This document shows positions 1-6,561 of a DNA stretch of 11,945 nucleotides, piece by piece. The notes below the pieces were generated by a model, which had not been told where the DNA came from, ran no database searches, and was given only the letters and a program-made list of their open reading frames with translations. The position numbers and the translations under genes are program-made. Each line of letters starts with the position of its first letter. Position 1 is the first letter of the stretch. Source of the stretch: an uncultured Clostridia bacterium (GTDB lineage Bacteria > Bacillota > Clostridia > Oscillospirales > Acutalibacteraceae); the NCBI GenBank assembly GCA_946186535.1, contig CAMHNT010000047.1, positions 1 to 11,945 of the forward strand, in the 5' to 3' direction.

Positions 1-1
1 G

Positions 2-57
2 CCCCGAAGGAAGTGCCCTTGGGGTACTTTTTGAAAAAAGCTTGGCAAAAACTTTAA
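2..57. repeat. Partial copy of a dispersed intergenic hairpin repeat (hairpin plus inverted arm)
   Basis: Positions 2-24 form a hairpin with a 9-base stem (CCCCGAAGG against CCCTTGGGG, one A-C mismatch and one G-T wobble) and the loop AAGTG, followed by TACTTTTT. The hairpin and the TAC after it match 8761-8786 in the same orientation with one base changed. The AT-rich arm at 31-57 is the reverse complement of the arm at 8729-8755. The hairpin and its T-run could also terminate transcription from a gene left of the window; that is inference. Confidence 0.6.
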
Positions 58-81
58 CTGTCCTCTTTTAAACTTTAATAA
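53..81 (+). promoter_or_regulatory. Possible sigma-A promoter for the ABC exporter operon
   Basis: TTTAAC (53-58) and TAATAA (76-81) are separated by 17 bases and would start transcription near 88, ahead of the AAAGGGGG ribosome binding site at 104-111. The region is AT-rich, so chance matches are likely. The -35 box overlaps the end of the repeat arm. Confidence 0.25.
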
Positions 82-122
82 GCTTTACAATACTGAAAAA
101 TATAAAGGGGGTATAAAATAAA

Positions 123-827
123 ATGAGTTCATTTGTTGATTTTAAAAACGTATATAAAAGATATAAAATGGGCGAGGTAACTATAACCGCTGTTGACGGA
201 ATTTCATTTGAAATTGAACAGGGCGAATTTGCTGTTGTTGTCGGAAACAGCGGCGCAGGAAAAACTACTGTTCTGAATATACTCGGCGGTATGGACAGCT
301 GTGACGAGGGTACAATCACGGTCGGCGGCAACGATATAAGCAGCCTTGACGAACATGATCTCGCTTCATACAGACGATACGATATCGGTTTTGTCTTTCA
401 GTTCTATAACCTTGTTCCAAACCTCACCGCCAAGGAAAACGTTGAGCTTGCTTCTCAGATATGCAAGGATCATAAAGATGCGGTTGAAGCTCTCGAAAGC
501 GTTGGTTTGGGCGAGAGAATTCATAACTTTCCGTCACAGCTTTCCGGCGGCGAACAGCAGAGAGTTTCCATTGCGAGAGCGCTGGCGAAAAAGCCGAAGC
601 TGCTTCTCTGTGATGAACCGACTGGCGCACTCGACTACAATACCGGAAAACAGATCCTGAAGCTTCTTCAGGATACGTGCCATAATGAGGGCATGACGGT
701 CGTTCTCATCACGCATAATCAGGCTATCACTCCTATGGCTGACAGAGTTATCACGATGAAAAGCGGTAAGGTAGTGAGCAATGTCATAAACGAAAACCCG
801 ACCGATGTTGCTTTGATTGAGTGGTAA
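123..827 (+). CDS. ABC transporter ATP-binding protein, MacB/LolD (antimicrobial peptide exporter) type
   Basis: This 234-residue cytoplasmic ATPase would power the FtsX-type permease encoded 13 bases downstream. All nucleotide-binding motifs are visible: Walker A GNSGAGKT (41-48), Q-loop Gln93 in VFQFYNL, signature LSGGEQQR (140-147), Walker B LLLCDE (160-165), D-loop GALD (168-171) and switch His198. Length and motif spacing fit the MacB/LolD/FtsE family, whose members drive mechanotransmission or export of lipoproteins, peptides or antibiotics rather than classic import. The ATG start has a purine-rich AAAGGGGG 11 bases upstream. The stop at 825-827 is followed at once by the ribosome binding site of the permease, so the two genes form an operon. 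Substrate cannot be read from sequence; a role in envelope stress or peptide resistance is only a guess. No sensor kinase or response regulator lies in the window. Confidence 0.95.
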   Translation: MSSFVDFKNVYKRYKMGEVTITAVDGISFEIEQGEFAVVVGNSGAGKTTVLNILGGMDSCDEGTITVGGNDISSLDEHDLASYRRYDIGFVFQFYNLVPNLTAKENVELASQICKDHKDAVEALESVGLGERIHNFPSQLSGGEQQRVSIARALAKKPKLLLCDEPTGALDYNTGKQILKLLQDTCHNEGMTVVLITHNQAITPMADRVITMKSGKVVSNVINENPTDVALIEW

Positions 828-840
828 AGGGGGTTAGGAT

Positions 841-3800
841 TTGACTTCTGCACTATGGAAAAATGTTTTGAAGGATATTTCAAAAACTAAAGCAAGATTT
901 ATTTCGATTATGCTTATTGTCGCTTTGGGAGTAGGTTTCTTTACCGGAATCAAAGCGGTCAGTCCCTCAATGAATTATACGGCTGAGAATTATTACAGAG
1001 ACAATAATCTTATGGATATCAGGCTTCTTTCGACTGTCGGATTCAATGACAGAGATGTCGAAGAGGTGAAAAAGCTGCCTCATGTCAGAGACGCCGCCGC
1101 TTCATACTTTACCGATGTGATAATGAACGATGATACGGGTCATGTTATCAGGCTTTATTCTGATATTGCCGAAGACGAAAACGGAATTGCCATAAACAAG
1201 CCGCTCGTTAAAGAAGGAAGACTTCCCGAAAAATCCGGCGAGATCGCTCTTGAAAACGCTAATTTCAACAGCGGTGACTATAAGATCGGTGATACGTTCA
1301 GCATTCAGACTAAGGTCGGAGAGGACAACGTTGAGGATATTCTTGAGAATACGGAATATACGGTAGTGGGATTTGTTCAGTCTCCGCTTTATGTAAGCTT
1401 TGAACGAGGTACAACAACAGCCGGAAACGGAAGTATTCATATGTTCGGTATTATTTCCGAAGAGGATTTCAATTCGGACAGATATACTCAGATATATGTT
1501 CTCACGGATTATTCCGACGGTTCTATTGAGACTCTTTCATCTGAGTATGACGATCTTGTTGCACAGCTTGAAACACAGTTCACGGAGCTTGGCTCGGAGC
1601 GTGCGAAGGATTTTGACAGTGAATATCTTGATAATGCGAAGAATGATCTGAGAGAGGCTCAGGAGGAGCTTGACAGCGAAAAAGAAAAAGCAGAGAAAGA
1701 GCTTGAAGACGCCGAAAGAGAATTGAACGACGGCGAAAAGGAATATAACGAAAAAATATCCGAAGCTCAGCAGGAGCTTGATGACGCCGAGGCTCAGATA
1801 AAAGACGGTGAAAGCCGGATAGAGCAGGGCTGGAAGGACTACAACAGCGGAATCGAGGAGGGTGAAGAACAGCTCGAAACCGCAAGAACTCAGCTGAAGG
1901 AAGGGCAGGAGCAGCTTAAAGAAGCTAAATCTGAGTTCAATACGAAAATCCGTGAGGCAGAGAGAAAGCTTGACGAGGCCGAAAGGCAGTACAACAGCGG
2001 ACTTTCAGATTATAATCAGGCTGTTTCCGATTTCAAAACACAGACGCTTCCTGCAAGACTTGCGCTAGCTGCACTTCAGAGTTCATATGATACAAAGCTG
2101 AACAGGTTTGAAAATATTACGAAGCCGACCTGTGAAGATATAATAAGAGAAACTCAGGCGGCGATTGACAGGATCAATGCCGAGATTGAAAGCCTGCAGT
2201 CACAACTCGAAAGTACGGAAAGCGAAGCACAGAAGCTGTATCTGAAAGCTCAGATCAGTATAAACGAGAACCTTCGTGATTCAAATCAGGAAATTATAGA
2301 CAGGGAAAAACAGAGAATCGAGGACGGTCAGAAAGAGGTCGATGATGCGAAAAAAGCTCTCGACGATGCGATTGATGAATACAACAGTCAGACAGAAGAG
2401 CCGCAGAGACAGCTTGATGAAGCTAAGACTCAGCTCGAAAGCGCAAAGGAGCAGATAGACAGCGGCAGGTCAGAGCTTGAAGTTCAGAAGGCAAACGGAC
2501 AGGCTCAGCTCGATGCGGCTCAGCAGCAGCTCAGCGACGCTCAGACGGAAATAACGGAAGGTCAGACTGCTCTTGCAACCCGGAAAACCGAGGGCAGACA
2601 GAAGTTAAAGGAAAGTGAGGAAGATCTGATAGCTGCGAAGGAGGAATTCGAGGAAGGAAAAGCCGAATTCGAAAAGCAGAAGGAAGAGGGAAGAAAGGAG
2701 CTTGAAGATGCGAGAGCCGAGTTTGAATCGGCGAAAACCGAAGCCGAAGAGGAGATAAACGACGCTCAGGCGAAAATCGACAAAGCTCGTGAGACTCTTG
2801 AAGGCCTTGAAAACCCCGAATGGTATTTTTTCACCCGACTTGACAACCCCGGATATCAGTCGCTTATCGATGATACAACGAGAGTTGATGCGGTTGCAAC
2901 GGTGTTTCCGCTGTTCTTCCTTTTGGTTGCGGCACTCGTGTGTCTTACAACCATGACAAGACACATTGAGGAAAAACGAACCGAAATAGGAACTCTGAAA
3001 GCACTTGGATATTCCAACGGTTCGATACAGGCTCAGTTCATATTCTATGCCACATGCGCGGCTTTTGTCGGGTGTGTGTTCGGAATAACGCTGGGAATGC
3101 TTACGCTGCCGAAGGTTATTTATAATGCGTATGGTATTATGTATGAACTTATTGATCTGATGGTCGTAATGCCTGTGAAAATTGCGGTTGTTGGTGTGTT
3201 GGTTGCGTTTCTGTGTACAACGCTTGTTGCATTCTATACGTGTCAGAAAGCGCTAAGGGAAAAGCCGTCGTCGCTTATGCGGCCGAAGGCTCCGAAAATC
3301 GGAAAGCGTATTCTCCTTGAAAAGATGCCTTCCATATGGAACAGAATGAACTTCACCTCAAAGGTTACGGCGAGAAATATTGTCAGATATAAAGTCAGAT
3401 TTCTGATGACCGTGATCGGAGTTGCAGGCTGTACGGCTCTTATTCTGACGGGATTCGGTCTGAAAAATTCAATCAGCTCGATTGCCGACAAGCAGTTCGG
3501 AGAGATATATACATATGATATGATTGCTGTTCTGAATGAAGAAGGAACGACTCATCAGAAGTCGGATGTTCTGAATCTGGTTAAAGACAGCGGATACATC
3601 GACAGTGCTATGCTTGAACGGCATACCGCAATTTCGGTTACGAACACTGACGGCAGCGACAAGCAGGATGAAATCTATCTTTTGGTTCCTCAGTCCGCAG
3701 AGGAAATGGAAAACCTCATTCATCTCAGAGAGAGAAAGAACGGAAATGCGGTTGAACTTACGGACGAGGGAGTTGTGATCACTGAGAAAATGGCGAATAA

Positions 3801-4497
3801 TCTCGGAGTATCTTCGGGTGACGCTGTGGTCATAGAAGATGACCACAGAAAATATACGGTTAGGGTAACGGGAGTTTCCGAGAATTATGTCAACGGATAT
3901 GTTTTCATAACTCCCGGGTATTACAATGAAATATACGGAAAAGCACCGCTGTTCAATATGATTGTCGGAAAGATGAACGAAGTTACCGACGAAAATGAGT
4001 CGAAGCTTGGCATAAAATGTCTTGACAATGGCGATATAATTGCAGTATCATTTGTAAGTAGCAGTATTGACAATTACCTTGATACAATCAAAAGTCTCGA
4101 TACGGTTATTCTCGTTCTGATAATATGTGCAGGACTTCTGGCAGTAGTCGTGCTTTACAACCTCACTAACATCAACATTGCAGAAAGAGTCCGTGAGATT
4201 GCGACAATCAAGGTTCTGGGATTCTACAACGGTGAGACCTGTGCGTTTGTTTACAGGGAAAACATAATTCTGACTTTTTGCGGTATTGTCGCCGGACTGG
4301 GACTCGGAATTATTCTTCACAGATTTGTGATACTGACGATCGAGATTAATAAGACGATGTTCAGCAGAGCGATTTCACCGTGGAGCTTTTTCTTTGCGGC
4401 TGCGCTCACGGCAGTTTTTGCGGCGCTCGTTAATTTCATAATGTATTTTAAAATAAAGAAAATTGATATGGTTGAATCGCTTAAGAGTATTGAATAA
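841..4497 (+). CDS. FtsX-family ABC transporter permease with long extracytoplasmic coiled coil
   Basis: This 1218-residue membrane protein is the partner of the preceding ATPase. It starts at TTG (841), supported by AAAGGGGG 7-13 bases upstream and by an N-terminus (ALWKNVLKDISKTKARF) typical of the family; no ATG fits better. Predicted order: membrane segment 1 (about 20-38); a MacB-like periplasmic-type domain (about 45-245); a long E/K/Q/A-rich coiled coil (about 252-657, interrupted near 397-430); FtsX domain one with three membrane segments (684-703, 731-756, 778-800); membrane segment 5 (853-873); a second extracytoplasmic domain (about 880-1080); and FtsX domain two with three segments (1086-1107, 1141-1161, 1180-1202). 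The coupling-helix motifs are EIGTLKALGY (715-724) and EIATIKVLGF (1119-1128). Fused double-FtsX permeases with a coil of this kind are known in Firmicutes. The coil may span the thick cell wall or transmit ATP-driven motion; the cargo is unknown. Confidence 0.92.
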   Translation: MTSALWKNVLKDISKTKARFISIMLIVALGVGFFTGIKAVSPSMNYTAENYYRDNNLMDIRLLSTVGFNDRDVEEVKKLPHVRDAAASYFTDVIMNDDTGHVIRLYSDIAEDENGIAINKPLVKEGRLPEKSGEIALENANFNSGDYKIGDTFSIQTKVGEDNVEDILENTEYTVVGFVQSPLYVSFERGTTTAGNGSIHMFGIISEEDFNSDRYTQIYVLTDYSDGSIETLSSEYDDLVAQLETQFTELGSERAKDFDSEYLDNAKNDLREAQEELDSEKEKAEKELEDAERELNDGEKEYNEKISEAQQELDDAEAQIKDGESRIEQGWKDYNSGIEEGEEQLETARTQLKEGQEQLKEAKSEFNTKIREAERKLDEAERQYNSGLSDYNQAVSDFKTQTLPARLALAALQSSYDTKLNRFENITKPTCEDIIRETQAAIDRINAEIESLQSQLESTESEAQKLYLKAQISINENLRDSNQEIIDREKQRIEDGQKEVDDAKKALDDAIDEYNSQTEEPQRQLDEAKTQLESAKEQIDSGRSELEVQKANGQAQLDAAQQQLSDAQTEITEGQTALATRKTEGRQKLKESEEDLIAAKEEFEEGKAEFEKQKEEGRKELEDARAEFESAKTEAEEEINDAQAKIDKARETLEGLENPEWYFFTRLDNPGYQSLIDDTTRVDAVATVFPLFFLLVAALVCLTTMTRHIEEKRTEIGTLKALGYSNGSIQAQFIFYATCAAFVGCVFGITLGMLTLPKVIYNAYGIMYELIDLMVVMPVKIAVVGVLVAFLCTTLVAFYTCQKALREKPSSLMRPKAPKIGKRILLEKMPSIWNRMNFTSKVTARNIVRYKVRFLMTVIGVAGCTALILTGFGLKNSISSIADKQFGEIYTYDMIAVLNEEGTTHQKSDVLNLVKDSGYIDSAMLERHTAISVTNTDGSDKQDEIYLLVPQSAEEMENLIHLRERKNGNAVELTDEGVVITEKMANNLGVSSGDAVVIEDDHRKYTVRVTGVSENYVNGYVFITPGYYNEIYGKAPLFNMIVGKMNEVTDENESKLGIKCLDNGDIIAVSFVSSSIDNYLDTIKSLDTVILVLIICAGLLAVVVLYNLTNINIAERVREIATIKVLGFYNGETCAFVYRENIILTFCGIVAGLGLGIILHRFVILTIEINKTMFSRAISPWSFFFAAALTAVFAALVNFIMYFKIKKIDMVESLKSIE

Positions 4498-4552
4498 AGT
4501 TTTTGTATGGATTAAATCACAATATCGATCAACTTAGTAAAACTTTCGGCAA

Positions 4553-4620
4553 AGCGAAGCTGATTAAAGTTTCGCCAAGCCTTTTCAAAGGCTTGCGGTT
4601 TCCAAAGGCAGCGCCTTTGG
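4553..4620 (+). repeat. Copy of dispersed intergenic repeat (arm plus hairpin)
   Basis: This 68-base module matches 8717-8783 along its length. Both begin with AGCGAAGCT, A or G, then ATTAAAGTTT, continue with a GCC-containing arm and a T-run followed by CAAA, and end in a near-palindrome: CCAAAGGCAGCGCCTTTGG (4602-4620) against CCAAAGGAAGTGCCCTTGG, 16 of 19 bases identical. Differences between the two stems mostly keep the pairing or replace it with other short-loop stems, which suggests the folded form matters. Confidence 0.6.
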
Positions 4621-4735
4621 TCGCCGTCCGCAGACGGCGAAATCCCTTAGCGTTCAAGCCCTCTGCAAGGGGTGAATCCTAAAACAGTCCGGTGGACTGT
4701 TTTAGGAGAGGGGACGCTCTGGCAGAGAGCGTCCC
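4576..4735. repeat. Array of five consecutive perfect hairpins
   Basis: Five perfect inverted repeats follow one another: 4576-4595 (9-bp stem, loop TC), 4602-4620 (8 bp, loop AGC), 4621-4640 (8 bp, loop CGCA), 4678-4706 (13 bp, loop GGT) and 4711-4735 (10 bp, loop GGCAG). Only the first two lie in the dispersed repeat module. None is followed by a T-run on the plus strand, so these are not ordinary Rho-independent terminators, although a multi-stem RNA could still stabilise the 3' end of the exporter mRNA or slow polymerase. The array fills most of the 305-base gap 4498-4802. The rest of that gap is AT-rich leader with no open frame of note. Confidence 0.75.
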
Positions 4736-4802
4736 TTAATTGATGAAGAAATTTTATTAAGATAATGTAATTTAAATACGTTAAGCGACAAGGAGACAGG
4801 GT

Positions 4803-6151
4803 ATGAAAAAAATGTATTTGAAGGTTTGTGCAGGAGTTCTCGCACTTCTGACTGCGGCAGGCATGGCGGCATGCGACAATAAAGATGATACATCATCAAA
4901 GACGGAAACTCAGACTGCGCCTGTTGAAAGCATTGCCGAAGAAATCGAAGAACCCGATATCGGCGAGCATAAGGATTATGATCAGGAAAATGCCGAGGGT
5001 TATGATTCCAATGATATTCTGATTGTCGATCAGGACGGCACAAAGCGCGGAATGGAGCTTTACGAACAGGGTCTCGGATATGCCGAATTTTACGGAAATG
5101 AACTTAATACAATAAAAGACCGGCTCGGTCGGAAGGTGAACGTTTATTCAATGATAGTCCCTACTGTCCTTCAAACAAGCGCTGGAGAATAGACAGCCAG
5201 GAAGAGGTTATGGAGTATGTCAGAGATATTTTTGTCAACGTAAAAGATGTTGATGTTCTGACGACTCTCAGAAACCACAATGCAGAGGAAATATATTTCA
5301 GAACGGACAACCGATGGGCGCCGCTTGGCGCATACTATGCCGGAAAGGCTTTCGCAAAGACGGCAGGCGTTGAATATGCGGATATTTCCGAGTACACGAA
5401 GGCAGGCGGCATGGATTATGTCGGAAATCTTTCCTACTACGTTGATAATCAGGGTCAGGCTTATCTCGACGAAAACCCCGATACATTTACATACTACACT
5501 CCGAACTGCAAGTATAAGACATACTATTACGACGAAGAATTCGAGCTTCTGACGGAAGGAGAATTTTTTGAGGAGGTTCCCGATTCGCTCTATGATACGT
5601 TCTACAAAGGCGGATTCTACTCTCTGAAGATTTCGACTCCAGTGAAGAACGGTCGAAGTCTGATTATTGTAAAAGACGATTTCGGAACGGTTCTTGCGCC
5701 GTTTTTAACGAGCTCGTTTGAGGATATTTATGTTGTGGATATCAATTATCTTGAGGCGAATCTCGTTGAAATGATTGAGGATTTCGGAATAACGGACGTG
5801 CTTTATGTTATGAACACATTCACCGTCACAAGTCAGCGTGCGTATCAGCTTGAAACGCTGCGCACTCAGGCGACTCACGGAACGCTGAAGGACGATGCGC
5901 CGGCAGTTTACAGCGATGATTCCGACAGCGATTCCGCAGCGGATACGGAGTCGGAGGACGAGAATGAAGACGGCACACAGTACGTTTACGGAATAGGTCT
6001 TAACAATCAGGTCAGCGTTATTGAAAATGATAACGGTGAGGAAGAGTATGACGGAAATGATGATTATAATTATGATGAAGATTATAATTATGATTATGAT
6101 GAAGGATATGACTATGAATATGATTACGGTTATGATGAAGAGGAATATTGA
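4803..6151 (+). pseudogene. Frameshifted DHHW-family (SGNH/AlgX-like) lipoprotein with acidic Tyr-rich tail
   Basis: The first frame (4803-5192) starts at ATG behind AAGGAGA (4790-4796). It encodes a lipoprotein signal peptide with LLTAAGMAAC, Cys24 being the lipidated residue, then an acidic linker and the start of the globular domain (GMELYEQGLGYAEFYGNEL, YSMIVPT). It then runs into a TAG. The next frame is open from before 5162 (YCPSNKRW) to 6151 and continues the same fold (IYFRTDNRWAPLGAYYAG, IIVKDDFG, SSFEDIYVVD). The join is offset as if 3n+1 bases were lost near 5160. The family normally carries a D-H-H-W motif and a KDSFG serine, comparable with the AlgX/AlgJ catalytic residues; here they read DNRW (5306-5317) and KDDFG (5672-5686), so His and Ser are missing. 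The last 75 or so codons are rich in Asp, Glu, Ser and Tyr. An ATG at 5210, behind GGAAGAGG, could restart translation, but that product would have no signal peptide. An assembly error at 5160 is the main alternative. Confidence 0.72.
6059..6148 (+). repeat. Degenerate GATTAT/GATGAA coding repeat (Asp/Tyr tail)
   Basis: The DNA repeats short units such as GATTAT, AATTAT, GATGAA and GGATAT and encodes an alternating D/E-Y tail at the end of the broken DHHW gene. Of its final 34 codons, 12 are Tyr and 16 are Asp or Glu. The pattern suggests growth by slippage, and the length probably varies between strains. Confidence 0.7.
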
Positions 6152-6184
6152 TTTATACTGATTTTCTTTTTTGAATAAGTATCG

Positions 6185-6231
6185 AAAAAACTCTGCAATG
6201 GTTATTTGTATAAACCATTGCAGAGTTTTTT
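6185..6231. terminator. Strong bidirectional Rho-independent terminator
   Basis: A perfect 19-bp stem (6185-6203 against 6213-6231) has a 9-base loop. The stem begins with six A and ends with six T, so it yields a U-tract on either strand. It lies 34 bases after the broken lipoprotein gene and 47 bases past the stop of the minus-strand ribbon-helix-helix gene, and so serves converging transcripts. Confidence 0.93.
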
Positions 6232-6277
6232 GATTGCTATAAAATTATTTGAATTTTATATTTCAATCTCACTTATG

Positions 6278-6448
6278 TTATTCTTTCTTGAATTTGATCT
6301 CACCGTGTTTTTCCTCGTACTTTTCTATACAGTCACGAATAAGTATCAAGATTTGGCTGTTAGCAGATCTACCCTCGTAATCAGCAACAACATGAAGCTT
6401 ATCGAGCATTTCCGTATCAATTCTGATTGATAAGCTTTTAATTGACAT
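6278..6448 (-). CDS. Arc-like ribbon-helix-helix DNA-binding protein (56 aa)
   Basis: The minus strand carries a 57-codon frame from ATG at 6448 to TAA at 6278. It encodes a 56-residue protein beginning MSIKSLSIRIDTEMLDKL. A GGAG (6457-6460) sits 8 bases before the ATG. The layout is that of an Arc/MetJ ribbon-helix-helix domain: a beta strand (about 3-10) with alternating polar side chains that would enter the DNA major groove, helix A (about 11-24), a turn EGRSANSQI (25-33) matching the NGRSVNSEI turn of phage P22 Arc, and helix B (about 30-48), then a short charged tail. Such proteins dimerise and bind short dyads. The likely targets are its own promoter and that of the divergent SLOG gene. 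It could also be an antitoxin-like orphan, but no toxin gene lies beside it. It is short enough to be skipped by gene callers with a 60-residue cut-off. Confidence 0.87.
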   Translation of the reverse strand: MSIKSLSIRIDTEMLDKLHVVADYEGRSANSQILILIRDCIEKYEEKHGEIKFKKE

Positions 6449-6484
6449 AAAATCAACTCCAATTTGTATTTAAAATAACTTTAT

Positions 6485-6513
6485 TTTATACCTAAAATGA
6501 TGTATAATGTTAA
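6485..6513 (-). promoter_or_regulatory. Sigma-A promoter for the ribbon-helix-helix gene
   Basis: Read on the minus strand, TTAACA (6513-6508) and TATAAA (6490-6485) are separated by exactly 17 bases, close to consensus. Transcription would start near 6478, giving a leader of about 30 bases with the GGAG ribosome binding site. Confidence 0.6.
6486..6507. promoter_or_regulatory. Candidate operator: 22-base dyad across divergent promoters
   Basis: TTATAC (6486-6491) and GTATAA (6502-6507) form a perfect inverted repeat with a 10-base spacer. The left half overlaps the -10 box of the minus-strand promoter, and the right half overlaps a TATAAT on the plus strand. Its size is like the roughly 21-bp operators bound by Arc-type dimers of dimers. 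Binding by the neighbouring ribbon-helix-helix protein is inference, and in AT-rich DNA a 6-bp dyad can occur by chance. Confidence 0.4.
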
Positions 6514-6539
6514 TTGCAGATATAAAAAACATTTATAAT
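6503..6539 (+). promoter_or_regulatory. Promoter region for the SLOG gene (two candidate -10 boxes)
   Basis: Two perfect TATAAT boxes lie upstream of the SLOG gene: 6503-6508 (weak -35, TTTATT at 6480-6485, 17-base spacing) and 6534-6539 (weak -35, TTAATT at 6510-6515, 18-base spacing). The first would give a leader of about 45 bases, the second only about 15. The sequence does not decide between them. Confidence 0.45.
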
Positions 6540-6561
6540 AAGTCTAAAATGAGGTTTTAAT

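Noticed and set aside
2605..2964. Long antisense frames inside the permease and other large genes
   Set aside because: They are shadows of coding sequence in other frames, without ribosome binding sites or family resemblance.
4576..4735. CRISPR array
   Set aside because: The units are unlike one another, there are no constant direct repeats with regular spacers, and no cas genes are present.
5150..5165. Programmed ribosomal frameshift in the DHHW gene
   Set aside because: No X-XXY-YYZ slippery heptamer or downstream pseudoknot is seen at the frame junction, and residues between the two blocks seem to be missing; a deletion or sequence error is simpler.
6206..6430. Plus-strand 74-codon open frame
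   Set aside because: It starts inside the terminator hairpin, has no family resemblance, and overlaps the well-supported minus-strand RHH gene with its own promoter and ribosome binding site.
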